Below are positions 1 through 6,941 of a stretch of DNA of 9,815 nt, piece by piece. Made by a program: the position numbers and the translations under genes. How positions within the stretch are numbered: the stretch's first letter is position 1; each line of letters starts with the position of its first letter. The stretch spans positions 1 through 9,815 of the forward strand of contig JALUSH010000025.1 in NCBI GenBank assembly GCA_027016675.1, written 5' to 3'. This DNA is from Thermodesulfovibrio sp. GTDB taxonomy: Bacteria; Nitrospirota; Thermodesulfovibrionia; Thermodesulfovibrionales; JdFR-85. The notes beneath the pieces were generated by a model. That model was given only the letters and a program-made list of their open reading frames with translations, made no database searches and had not been told where the DNA came from.

Positions 1-499
1 GCTTAAATAGCTCCGCGCAAATGGCCCTCCTGTTCTGTCTTAGTTTTGAGCGATCCTGATTTTCTCTTAAGAGTCTCTTTCTCTTCTGAAAGAGTCTTTT
101 TATCTTAAGGGTATGCTCATAGAATTCCCTCTTTATTTTTAAAAGGTCTTCTTCAGATTCATCACCATCAATGTTGATTATTTCATCAATAGGTGCCTCA
201 CCTTTCTCTATGGACTCGCCAAGTTGAATGAGTTTGTTTATGGCCAGGGGTACAGAAAAGGTGAGCATGGATAAACGCTCTCTTCCCTGTTCAATCTGAC
301 GGGCAATCTCAATCTCTCCCTTTCTTGTAAGCAGCGGAACACTGCCCATCTCCTTTAAGTATGAAGATATAAGATTGAAATCACGCTCAATCTCCTCCTT
401 AGCTTCTTCCTCTTCAGCATCAGTGGGTTCTTCAAATCTTGCTTCCCTGTCTGTCTCCTCTTCTGACAAAAAATCATCAAAAAAGTCATAGTATTCCAC
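1..499 (-). CDS. rpoD: Primary sigma factor RpoD (sigma-70), N-terminal part, cut by left window edge
   Basis: This is the housekeeping sigma subunit of RNA polymerase. The first 166 residues are visible and the rest lies beyond position 1. Residues 1-41 are acidic (runs of E and D). Residues about 42-72 match sigma region 1.2 (NLISSYLKEMGSVPLLT, then GEIEIARQIEQG). After that comes the start of the variable, highly charged non-conserved region found before region 2 in group 1 sigmas. I see no region 1.1 of the E. coli type. The start is a GTG at 499, with AAGGAGG nine bases upstream. That reading frame has a stop at 548-550 and no better start between, so the GTG is well supported. The gene overlaps the dnaG end by 14 bases, implying translational coupling. 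Its place after dnaG is the classic macromolecular-synthesis order. Confidence 0.93.
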   Translation of the reverse strand, partial: MEYYDFFDDFLSEEETDREARFEEPTDAEEEEAKEEIERDFNLISSYLKEMGSVPLLTRKGEIEIARQIEQGRERLSMLTFSVPLAINKLIQLGESIEKGEAPIDEIINIDGDESEEDLLKIKREFYEHTLKIKRLFQKRKRLLRENQDRSKLRQNRRAICAELFK

Positions 500-2189
500 T
501 TTGCTGCCCCTCCTTGATAAGTTCTGTCCATTGTTTTTGAAGCCCGGTTAATAATTCCCTATTACTTCTTTCAGTAGCTATCCGCATCTCTTCCTGAAGT
601 TCTTTAAGCCTTCTTTTTAGTCTCCTTTCCCTTATCCTCTTTATACAGTCTTCAACATTCCTGTCCAGTTGTTCCTCATCAAAACTTATATCCAGCAAAA
701 GACGTGACACAAGGGCCTTTTCGTCTTCATTAATTATAGCAAAGAGGTCTTCCTTCTCTGTTTGAATTATCTTCATGTAGATATTCCTGACCATTTCATT
801 TTCAATATAATCTGGTGTCAGTTGTTCTTTAACACGCTCTATGTATTCTGGATACCCTATAAGCAGGGCTATAAGCATCTCATCCACACTGGTTGCAGGT
901 AACGATCTATTGAAGGAACTATCTGTAGTAAACTGTCCCTTTCGCTGTTTCATCAACTCCTCACGTATAAAGATCTCAGACAGCGATGCCTTTTCAGAAA
1001 TATCCTTTACAAGCCTTGCCCGCAGAATTCCATCCTCCACCCTGGAGACAATCTCTATTAATTCTCTTATAATTTCCACCTCAGTAGACCTGGATGTGGA
1101 AAAAAAGAAATCAACAATTCCCTGTGCATGGCCAAACCTTTTCTTGAATTCCTCCGCTCCCCTGTTTCTTATGAAGGAATCAGGGTCATCTCCTTCTGGT
1201 AGAAGCAGCACTTTACCTTCCATATTATTTTCGTAGATCATAGAAAAGGCCCTCTTCGTGGCCTTGACTCCTGCCGCATCTGAATCAAACAAAAGCAACA
1301 CCTTCCTGCAAAGGGGCTTTATCTTTCTGAGTTGCTGTTCTGTAAGAGCTGTTCCAAGGGGAGCAACCACATTCTTTACACCTGCCTGATGGCATGCAAT
1401 AACATCCAGGTAGCCCTCTGTAAACACAATATATCCCTTTTTGTTAATCTCCTTTCTCGCATGATACAATCCGTAGAGTTCATTGGACTTCTTGAAAAGA
1501 ATAGTCTCAGGAGAATTTAGATACTTCGGCGCCATAGTGCTTTCACGGATGATTCGTCCTCCGAAGGCTATTACATCTCCTCTCATATTGTAAATGGGGA
1601 ATACAACCCTGTCCCTGAAGGTATCTATTATTGTGTTTTCACCCTTTTTACAAACTCCAGAGGCAAGTATATCCTCTTCCTTGAAACCTCTCTTTGTCAG
1701 ATACCTGTAAAGGACATCTCCTCCTCCAGGTGCATATCCGAGAGAAAACTCTCTGATTGTCTCCTCACTGATTCCTCTTTTAGTCAGATAGTTATAGCTT
1801 TCCTTTTGATCCCAAAGCAGGCGGTGAAAAAACTCATTGGCAAGCCTGTGTATCTCAAGCAGGGTCTGTCTTCTGCTCTGCCCTTCAGTATTGTGGCTGT
1901 ATCCCTTTAATTGAACACCTGCCCTTTCAGCAAGAAGCCTTACAGCCTCTGTGAAGGAGATGTTTTCGTGTTTTATGAGGAAGCTAAACACATCTCCCCC
2001 TGCTCCACAACCAAAGCAGTGAAAGATCTGCTTTGAAGGACTAACAACAAAGGATGGCGTTTTCTCTGAATGAAACGGACAAAGTGCCTTGTAATTTTCG
2101 CCCGTTTTCTTGAGATTCAGATACTCTGAGACAAACTCTACAATATCAATCCTTGACTTTATCTCCTCAATTACCCTTTCATATCCCAT
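486..2189 (-). CDS. dnaG: DNA primase DnaG
   Basis: This enzyme synthesises RNA primers at the replication fork and is recruited by the DnaB helicase. The 567-residue length is normal. The N-terminal zinc-binding domain shows the CHC2 pattern at C37, H40, C58 and C61. The basic RNA-polymerase subdomain includes FRDRVVFPIYN near residue 191 and FGGR near 209. The TOPRIM fold follows, with E258-G259 in EGYLDV, D302 and D304 in FDSDAAG, and the acidic cluster PEGDDPDSF at 331-339. These are the expected metal-binding acidic residues. The C-terminal 130 residues or so are helical and should be the helicase-binding domain. The ATG at 2189 has a modest GGAAGAG Shine-Dalgarno sequence. The upstream NIF3-like gene ends only 13 bases away, so the two are probably co-transcribed. 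The gene appears intact. Confidence 0.97.
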   Translation of the reverse strand: MGYERVIEEIKSRIDIVEFVSEYLNLKKTGENYKALCPFHSEKTPSFVVSPSKQIFHCFGCGAGGDVFSFLIKHENISFTEAVRLLAERAGVQLKGYSHNTEGQSRRQTLLEIHRLANEFFHRLLWDQKESYNYLTKRGISEETIREFSLGYAPGGGDVLYRYLTKRGFKEEDILASGVCKKGENTIIDTFRDRVVFPIYNMRGDVIAFGGRIIRESTMAPKYLNSPETILFKKSNELYGLYHARKEINKKGYIVFTEGYLDVIACHQAGVKNVVAPLGTALTEQQLRKIKPLCRKVLLLFDSDAAGVKATKRAFSMIYENNMEGKVLLLPEGDDPDSFIRNRGAEEFKKRFGHAQGIVDFFFSTSRSTEVEIIRELIEIVSRVEDGILRARLVKDISEKASLSEIFIREELMKQRKGQFTTDSSFNRSLPATSVDEMLIALLIGYPEYIERVKEQLTPDYIENEMVRNIYMKIIQTEKEDLFAIINEDEKALVSRLLLDISFDEEQLDRNVEDCIKRIRERRLKRRLKELQEEMRIATERSNRELLTGLQKQWTELIKEGQQSGIL

Positions 2190-2202
2190 GTTCTCTTCCA
2201 GA

Positions 2203-3156
2203 CTAATTATGGGTATAACGTTTATAACCAGAACATTCCATCACCTCTACACCATCATCCAGGATTTTATCAAACAACAGATTAAGACCAAGATTATCGC
2301 TTGCAATATGTCCTGCTATTATAACATTTAGATGATTCTTTTCTGCCTCTTTACGGTGCTCTTCACTCAGATGCATTGCCACGATCGTATTCACCCCTGA
2401 GGTGGTAAGACTCTGGAATATCTCCTTTGAACCCTCTGTGCCTCCTGTCATATCAACAAAAATCTTACCTGCCTTTCTCTTCTCAGAGCCAAGAAGAACA
2501 CTGGGCCCCGAGCCTGTCCTTTTTGCATCCCTGTACTCAGGTATCTCAAGAAGCAGATCAATAACATCAGATAGCTTATAGGGCTTCTTTTCATCAAAGA
2601 GCCTCTGCAGATAGCTTGCCACCATATTATCTGCAGGTGTATGAAAACATACAAAGGGGATATCCAGAAGCCTTGCAGCATCAACAGCCCTGTTGTGATT
2701 AATTGGCATCAGTCTCCTTTCAACCTCACCTATCCTCTTCTCCATCAAAGCCTCAGCAATATTAATGGGTACACCAAATCTTCCAAGGATATCAGCCTGT
2801 ATTTTCATTACATCATAGAGATTGGCAAAGGCCATACCCTCGGGGTGATGAGAGACAAGGAGATCAACCCTCCTGCCTCGAGACCTCAGATGGTCAGCAA
2901 GCACAACCTCTCCTACCTCAATATCTATACCAGCAATAAGTGCATTTACCTCCTCATCTCCTGAACCATTGAGTATTCTTGTATCAGAATAGGGATTGGT
3001 AAGGGATTCCTTATCAAAGTACTCACGGTCTTTGTCTTTCAATTCATCATAGACCTTCTTTGTTGCCTCAAGTTCCTTTTCAACAAGCTCCAGGCCCCTT
3101 GGATCATTTTCCATGCCTGCAGAAATCGCCCTTTCATATAATTGACGAAGCGTCAT
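2203..3156 (-). CDS. NIF3-family (NGG1p-interacting factor 3-like) protein
   Basis: This is a 317-residue protein of the widespread NIF3 family, putative dinuclear-metal proteins whose reaction is generally unknown. The metal-site motifs are in the expected order: SHHPEG with H103 and H104, FHTPADN with H172 and D176, and AGHIASDN with H283 and D287. In the last motif aspartate replaces the more usual glutamate of GHxxSE. The N-terminal 60 residues are helical and charged and precede the NIF3 core. I chose the ATG at 3156 rather than a TTG two codons upstream, because AGGAGG lies 8 bases from the ATG but only 2 from the TTG. The gene sits between yqeY (93-base gap) and dnaG (13-base gap) in the macromolecular-synthesis operon. 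Family confidence is high; the biochemical function is not known. Confidence 0.88.
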   Translation of the reverse strand: MTLRQLYERAISAGMENDPRGLELVEKELEATKKVYDELKDKDREYFDKESLTNPYSDTRILNGSGDEEVNALIAGIDIEVGEVVLADHLRSRGRRVDLLVSHHPEGMAFANLYDVMKIQADILGRFGVPINIAEALMEKRIGEVERRLMPINHNRAVDAARLLDIPFVCFHTPADNMVASYLQRLFDEKKPYKLSDVIDLLLEIPEYRDAKRTGSGPSVLLGSEKRKAGKIFVDMTGGTEGSKEIFQSLTTSGVNTIVAMHLSEEHRKEAEKNHLNVIIAGHIASDNLGLNLLFDKILDDGVEVMECSGYKRYTHN

Positions 3157-3249
3157 GGACAAAGCCTCCTTTTGTTATTTTTACAATCATATATACTGAA
3201 AATATGTAATGATGTGCTTTGATAGTCAGGACATCAACTGACAGATTGA

Positions 3250-3705
3250 TTAGCTTCCCTGAAGAATCTCCCTTACCTTCTGATTGACCACCCTACCATC
3301 TGCCCTGCCTTTTACCCTGGGCATGATAAGCTTCATTACCTTTCCCATGTCCCGGAGCGAGGTGGCCCCCGCTTCCTCAATAGCAACACGTATCAAATTG
3401 ACAAGCTCATCCTCAGAAAGCTGCTCTGGCATATAGGATTGCAGGATTGAGAGTTCCTCCTCTTCCTGTTCCACAAGGTCATTCCTCCCGGCACGTCTAA
3501 ACTCCTCTATGGACTCCCTTCTCTGCTTTGCGAGAGAGGCAAGAACCTCTATGATTTCTTCATCAGCAAGGGGGGAACCTTTATCAATCTCTTTGTTTTT
3601 TATTGAGGCCTTGATCATTCTGAGCACAGAGACCTTTGTTTTGTTGGCACTTTTCAGTGATTCCTTAAGGTCGGCCTCAATACTCTCTAACAGGTGTGCT
3701 GTCAT
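3250..3705 (-). CDS. yqeY: GatB/YqeY domain protein
   Basis: This is a small helical protein of 151 residues, typical of the YqeY family. That family is homologous to the C-terminal tRNA-binding tail domain of the GatB amidotransferase subunit. Diagnostic stretches are LRMIKASIKNKEID, RRESIEEFRRAGR, EEEELSILQSYMPEQLSE and DMGKVMKLIMPRVKGRADG, followed by VNQKVREIL. The start codon shares ATGA with the rpsU stop, so translation is probably coupled; only a short G-rich stretch (AGGGG) precedes it. rpsU-yqeY-dnaG-rpoD is a common order in bacteria. The exact cellular role is not established, although a link to tRNA or translation is assumed from the homology. Confidence 0.93.
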   Translation of the reverse strand: MTAHLLESIEADLKESLKSANKTKVSVLRMIKASIKNKEIDKGSPLADEEIIEVLASLAKQRRESIEEFRRAGRNDLVEQEEEELSILQSYMPEQLSEDELVNLIRVAIEEAGATSLRDMGKVMKLIMPRVKGRADGRVVNQKVREILQGS

Positions 3706-3902
3706 TTCCCCTGGGCAAATCTCATTTTTCTGAGGGCCTTCTTACGAGCTGCTAAGATCTTCTTTTTCCTTTTTACACTGGGCTTTTCATAGTGTTCTCT
3801 CTTTTTAATCTCTGAGAGTATTCCCTCCTTCTCACACTGCTTCTTGAATCTTTTCAGTGCAATTTCAAAGGATTCACTTTCCTTTACGCTAACAGTGGGC
3901 AT
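3702..3902 (-). CDS. rpsU: 30S ribosomal protein S21
   Basis: This is a small-subunit ribosomal protein involved in translation initiation near the anti-Shine-Dalgarno region. The 66-residue length is slightly below the 71 of E. coli. The N-terminus (MPTVSVKESESFEIALKRFK) and the very basic tail (KRKKKILAARKKALRKM) are characteristic. It heads the macromolecular-synthesis operon and overlaps yqeY by 4 bases. The best Shine-Dalgarno match, GAGGAG at 3917-3922, lies 14 bases from the ATG, which is unusually far. A cleaner alternative start is not seen, and the MPTV beginning is the conserved one. Confidence 0.96.
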   Translation of the reverse strand: MPTVSVKESESFEIALKRFKKQCEKEGILSEIKKREHYEKPSVKRKKKILAARKKALRKMRFAQGK

Positions 3903-3943
3903 TCTTTAAAATCACACTCCTCTCCTCGAAATTTAACATATAT

Positions 3944-3973
3944 AATATAGCAAGTGAATAAAGTTAGTGTCAA
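3944..3973 (-). promoter_or_regulatory. Sigma-70-type promoter for rpsU operon
   Basis: On the minus strand a perfect -35 TTGACA (3968-3973) is followed after 18 bases by TATATT (3944-3949). Transcription should begin near 3937, giving a leader of about 35 bases before rpsU. No other strong promoter was seen within the operon, so this probably drives rpsU, yqeY, the NIF3-like gene, dnaG and rpoD. Confidence 0.7.
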
Positions 3974-4012
3974 GATAAGCCACACCTCTGAAATCCCTTT
4001 TACTTTAACAGC

Positions 4013-4041
4013 TTCACATTTTAATCAATCTTTGCTATAAT
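4013..4041 (+). promoter_or_regulatory. Sigma-70-type promoter for DUF948-ytxH-hypAB operon
   Basis: The plus strand shows TTCACA (4013-4018), a 17-base spacer and a perfect TATAAT (4036-4041). The predicted start point is about 4048, so the ATG at 4051 would have a leader of 0-3 bases. The -35 elements of this promoter and the divergent rpsU promoter are about 40 bases apart. Confidence 0.7.
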
Positions 4042-4050
4042 GAACTCATT

Positions 4051-4440
4051 ATGGGAGATATCGCAATAATCATCATAGCCTTTGCAGTGCTTGTGCTTGT
4101 TGTGTTTCTCATCCCTCTCATATTTGAAATAAAAAAGACCTTACAGAGATTTAATACCTTTATGGACCGTACAGAAGCAGAACTGCTACCAACAGTTGAA
4201 GAGTTAAGGGGAACACTGCATAATATGAAGTCTATAACTGAGGATGTTGAAACAGTCACACAGAATGTAAAAGATATTACCAGCCTACTTGAAGATACTG
4301 TAAAGGCCCTCACAGGGGTTCGAGACCTTATATATAACATTCAGAAGGAAACCAACGCAACCATTGCAGGTCTAAGAGAGGGAGTTAAGACAGGCATCAA
4401 GGTTTTTGTTAAAAGCTTAACCACAAAAGGAGGTGTTTGA
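4051..4440 (+). CDS. DUF948-type membrane-anchored coiled-coil protein
   Basis: This 129-residue protein has one N-terminal membrane helix (about residues 4-25, rich in I, V, L and F) followed by a charged helical region with heptad-like spacing (TEDVETVTQNVKDITSLLEDTVKAL). This organisation matches the DUF948 family, whose function is not defined. The membrane helix fixes the start near 4051. There is no Shine-Dalgarno sequence, and the predicted transcript begins almost at this ATG, suggesting leaderless translation. The gene is followed 2 bases later by a YtxH-type gene. This pair is a recurrent envelope or stress-associated combination, but a function cannot be assigned here. Confidence 0.82.
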   Translation: MGDIAIIIIAFAVLVLVVFLIPLIFEIKKTLQRFNTFMDRTEAELLPTVEELRGTLHNMKSITEDVETVTQNVKDITSLLEDTVKALTGVRDLIYNIQKETNATIAGLREGVKTGIKVFVKSLTTKGGV

Positions 4441-4442
4441 TT

Positions 4443-4787
4443 ATGCCTGAAAGAGATGGATATAGCATTAGTTCAATGTTTTTTGCCTTTTTATTAGGTG
4501 GCCTTGTAGGAGCCGGTGCTGCCCTTCTTCTGGCACCACAATCAGGCGCTGAGACAAGAAGGAAAATAAAAGACATTACAGAAGAGGTGAAAGAAAAAGG
4601 CACTGAGTATGCTGAAGAGGTCAAAGAAAAGGTAACCAAGGGCATTGAAACAGGGAAAGAAAAGCTAACAACAACTGTCGAGAAAGGTAAAGAGGTTATA
4701 AGCGAAAAAAAATCAGCACTATCTTCTGCAATTGAGGCAGGTAAAGAGGCCTTCAAAAAGGAAAAAGAGAAGGCCCATGAGGCCTGA
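4443..4787 (+). CDS. YtxH domain protein
   Basis: This 114-residue protein begins with a glycine-rich membrane helix (FAFLLGGLVGAGAALLLAPQSG, about residues 14-35) followed by ETRRKI, the hallmark of YtxH domains. The remaining 75 residues or so are extremely lysine- and glutamate-rich, with repeats of the form K-E-K-G/V-T-x-x-x-E, resembling the amphipathic 11-residue periodicity of LEA-like proteins. The ATG at 4443 is preferred over a TTG at 4437 because AGGAGG (4428-4433) is 9 bases from the ATG and only 3 from the TTG. The stop overlaps the hypA start by one base (TGATG). YtxH proteins are often stress-related, but the molecular role is unknown. Confidence 0.85.
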   Translation: MPERDGYSISSMFFAFLLGGLVGAGAALLLAPQSGAETRRKIKDITEEVKEKGTEYAEEVKEKVTKGIETGKEKLTTTVEKGKEVISEKKSALSSAIEAGKEAFKKEKEKAHEA

Positions 4788-5137
4788 TGCACGAAGTCTC
4801 TATAGCACAGGGGATACTGGATATAATTATTGAAAACTCTGAAAGGCACGGCTTTAGAAAGGTTAACTCCGTAACTTTGAGAATCGGAAGGGCATCAGGC
4901 ATTGTGGTTGATGCCCTGAGGTTTGCCTTTGAAATTGTTAAAAAGGATACAATTGCCAGTGAAGCAGAACTCCTAATAGAAGAGATTCCTGTAGGTGGAG
5001 TCTGTTTAAACTGCAACAACAGTTTCACTACAGAGGATAACTATATCCTGGAATGTCCACACTGTGGTGGCATATCCTTTAAAATAACCAAGGGCCGTGA
5101 ACTTGATATTATTGAACTGGATGTGGAGGATATATGA
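4787..5137 (+). CDS. hypA: Hydrogenase nickel-insertion accessory protein HypA
   Basis: HypA is a nickel metallochaperone that works with HypB to load Ni into the large subunit of [NiFe] hydrogenase, and in some bacteria also into urease. The 116-residue length is normal. The N-terminal MHE provides the known nickel ligand His2. The zinc domain has two CxxC pairs, at C73/C76 (CLNC) and C90/C93 (CPHC). The motif SIAQGILDII is typical of the family. The start overlaps the YtxH stop by one base and has only a short GAGG sequence upstream, so translation is probably coupled. The end overlaps hypB by 4 bases. No hydrogenase structural gene or hypCDEF is visible here. Confidence 0.96.
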   Translation: MHEVSIAQGILDIIIENSERHGFRKVNSVTLRIGRASGIVVDALRFAFEIVKKDTIASEAELLIEEIPVGGVCLNCNNSFTTEDNYILECPHCGGISFKITKGRELDIIELDVEDI

Positions 5138-5808
5138 AGGTAAAGGTGGTTACACGGATACTGGAAGCCAATGAAAGGATTGCCTCGAACAACAAAAAAC
5201 TCTTCAAGGAAAAGGGTATATTTGTGATCAACCTGATGAGCGGACCAGGGGCTGGCAAGACATCCCTTCTTGTCAGGACGATCGAGTTGTTAAAACCTCG
5301 TTTCAGGGTTGGTGTAATTGAAGGAGATATTACAGGCACAGAGGATGCTGAGAGGATACAATCAACAGGTGTGCCTGTTGTTCAGATCAATACTGGTGGA
5401 GCCTGCCACCTTGACGCCAATATGATTGAGGAGGTTCTGCCAGAACTGCCCCTTGATGAACTTGACATCCTCTTTATCGAAAATGTAGGCAACCTTGTAT
5501 GCCCTGCTGAATTTAATGTTGGAGAAGACATTAAGGTAATGCTCCTCAGCGTTACTGAAGGTGAGGATAAACCACTGAAGTACCCCCTGATGTTTCAGCA
5601 GTCAAGTGTATTAATTATCAACAAGATAGACCTTTTGCCATACCTTGACCTGAATATGGAGAAACTAAAAGAACGTGCAAAGGCCCTGAACAGGGATCTA
5701 CATATATTTGAGATTTCCTGCAAAACCTCGGAAGGGTTACAGGATTGGATAAACTATATTACTGAATCAAACGCAAAAAAATCTATAGAAATACAGACCG
5801 TTGGTTAA
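5134..5808 (+). CDS. hypB: Hydrogenase nickel-incorporation GTPase HypB
   Basis: HypB is a SIMIBI-class GTPase that supplies nickel together with HypA. The 224-residue sequence has the P-loop GPGAGKTS (37-44) and EGDITGTEDAERI (63-75). It also has the metal site residues C91 and H92 (in GGACHLD) and C123 (NLVCPAEF), and the guanine-specificity motif NKID (163-166). It lacks the N-terminal CxxCGC high-affinity nickel site of E. coli HypB and has no His-rich stretch, so it is the short form. GGAGG lies 4 bases before the ATG, which overlaps the hypA stop as ATGA. No clear terminator follows. Confidence 0.97.
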   Translation: MKVKVVTRILEANERIASNNKKLFKEKGIFVINLMSGPGAGKTSLLVRTIELLKPRFRVGVIEGDITGTEDAERIQSTGVPVVQINTGGACHLDANMIEEVLPELPLDELDILFIENVGNLVCPAEFNVGEDIKVMLLSVTEGEDKPLKYPLMFQQSSVLIINKIDLLPYLDLNMEKLKERAKALNRDLHIFEISCKTSEGLQDWINYITESNAKKSIEIQTVG

Positions 5809-5828
5809 TTTTGGATCAGTCACTTAAA

Positions 5829-5834
5829 TATAAT
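5829..5834 (+). promoter_or_regulatory. Possible -10 element for the small secreted-protein gene
   Basis: A perfect TATAAT stands 22 bases before the ATG at 5857. The best -35 match, TTAATT at 5805-5810 with an 18-base spacer, is poor. If used, transcription would start near 5841, which excludes the upstream ATG at 5833 and supports the start at 5857. Confidence 0.35.
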
Positions 5835-5856
5835 GTTAGAATATGAAGAGTTAAAG

Positions 5857-6204
5857 ATGCACTTTAAGAAGCTGGTATTAGTTGTTCTAAGCTTATTTCT
5901 TTTTAGTTCTGATTTATTTGGCCTTGACGACATTTGTAAAAACAATGGTTTAGTTGTGTTAAATTCAGATTTTAAACATCTATGGTATATAAAAAACGAC
6001 ATCACTTGTACTATCTGGAAAAAAAATAAATTAATTACGATAAGCGAAGGGGATACCCTGTCAATTTATTCTGATTCAAACTGCAAGAATAAATCTTGTG
6101 AACTACCAGAAAATGTTACTATTTATGAGCACTTCAGGGCTTTTGATACCAATAACAACTGCAGAATAAAGCTTTACTCCAGATGTAATCTCTCGGATAT
6201 GTAA
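5857..6204 (+). CDS. Small secreted six-cysteine protein, no recognised family
   Basis: I do not recognise this protein. It has a clear signal peptide: MHFKKL, a hydrophobic core to about residue 20, then SDLFG before LDDIC. The mature part would be about 93 residues. It holds six cysteines at 27, 51, 76, 81, 102 and 110, an even number that could form three disulfides in the periplasm or outside. No lipobox is evident. I prefer ATG 5857 to ATG 5833 because GAAGAG lies 6 bases upstream and the signal peptide begins properly there. The coding DNA is much more AT-rich than its neighbours: 15 G+C in the 60 bases 5941-6000, against 32 in 5401-5460 of hypB. This suggests recent acquisition or relaxed evolution. 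It lies between hypB and the zinc-protease gene on the same strand. Confidence 0.68.
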   Translation: MHFKKLVLVVLSLFLFSSDLFGLDDICKNNGLVVLNSDFKHLWYIKNDITCTIWKKNKLITISEGDTLSIYSDSNCKNKSCELPENVTIYEHFRAFDTNNNCRIKLYSRCNLSDM

Positions 6205-6239
6205 CTCATATTTTTAAAATGTTTTAAGGAGGTTTTTCC

Positions 6240-6941
6240 ATGAGCACCTCTTTATTATATTACATATCAGGGTTACTTACAGCGCTGTTCTTCTTTTCCT
6301 TTATAATCAAGAGGGCTAAATTGCGACGGATATCAGGAGAATCGTACTCATTACTACTACCTCTTATTGGCAGTATTGCTACCTTTCCTGTCTGCCACTC
6401 CAGAACCATATATACAGAGGACTATATTCATTTCAAAAGAGCCTTCTCAAGATTAAAGTCGCTGATAGACCTTGATAGAATGATGGATTATGCCATACAG
6501 TTTAATATTGACTATATAACCACTGAGGGTGACCTGCCCGATGGTTCATGGTCTGAAGGCAGATACGCCTTCTGCACAATGAGTAAGAGCCACAAGAGGG
6601 AATTCGCAATACATATCAATCCCTTCATAGATACGGAAGATGCATCTTCCAGATTGTCCTTACAGCTAAAGAGAAGTATCTCTCCCAGCGAGGTATATCC
6701 CTTCATCTTTCTCCATGAAATTGGACATACATCCAAAACAGGTAATAAAAACTTTTTTTCAGCTGTTATAAATCATACCATATCTGGCGACAGGCACTCC
6801 CTGTCGAAGAGGAGGGAACTCTTTCGTTTAAAGGCTGAGATAGAGGAGTTTGCTGACAGATTTGCTCTTAAGGAACTGCAAAAATGGCAGGATGCTGCAT
6901 CATCAATACTGTCGCCACTGCATGGGCACTCCCACATCTGA
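6240..6941 (+). CDS. Membrane-anchored HExxH zinc metalloprotease (ImmA/IrrE- or M48-like active site)
   Basis: This 233-residue protein has an N-terminal membrane helix (about residues 5-23) followed by the basic stretch KRAKLRR, and a second moderately hydrophobic segment at 37-51. The zincin motif is HEIGH at 159-163, with the catalytic glutamate at 160. The helix EIEEFADRFA (200-209) supplies an ExxAD motif (E202, A205, D206), the usual position of the third zinc ligand in gluzincins such as M48 and ImmA/IrrE. Topology is uncertain: one helix would leave the protease in the cytoplasm, two would place it outside. AGGAGG (6227-6232) lies 7 bases from the ATG. The last 39 bases overlap the convergent aspartic-protease gene. 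The substrate is unknown; the exact family is tentative. Confidence 0.8.
   Translation: MSTSLLYYISGLLTALFFFSFIIKRAKLRRISGESYSLLLPLIGSIATFPVCHSRTIYTEDYIHFKRAFSRLKSLIDLDRMMDYAIQFNIDYITTEGDLPDGSWSEGRYAFCTMSKSHKREFAIHINPFIDTEDASSRLSLQLKRSISPSEVYPFIFLHEIGHTSKTGNKNFFSAVINHTISGDRHSLSKRRELFRLKAEIEEFADRFALKELQKWQDAASSILSPLHGHSHI

Noticed and set aside
841..1236. 131-codon plus-strand frame opposite dnaG
   Set aside because: It is an antisense shadow of conserved primase sequence.
3163..3249. Possible internal promoter between yqeY and the NIF3-like gene
   Set aside because: TATGAT-like hexamers exist on the minus strand, but every -35 at proper spacing is poor and the region is simply AT-rich; the 5-bp dyad GTCAG/CTGAC is too short to be meaningful.
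4409..4849. 146-codon minus-strand frame opposite the YtxH gene
   Set aside because: It is a Ser/Phe-rich translation expected opposite a Lys/Glu-rich gene; there is no start signal or homology.
5809..5832. Terminator after hypB
   Set aside because: No stem longer than 3 bp precedes the short T-rich stretch.
5833..5856. Upstream ATG adding eight residues to the small secreted protein
   Set aside because: It has no ribosome site, sits inside the predicted -10 element and would place charged residues before the signal peptide.
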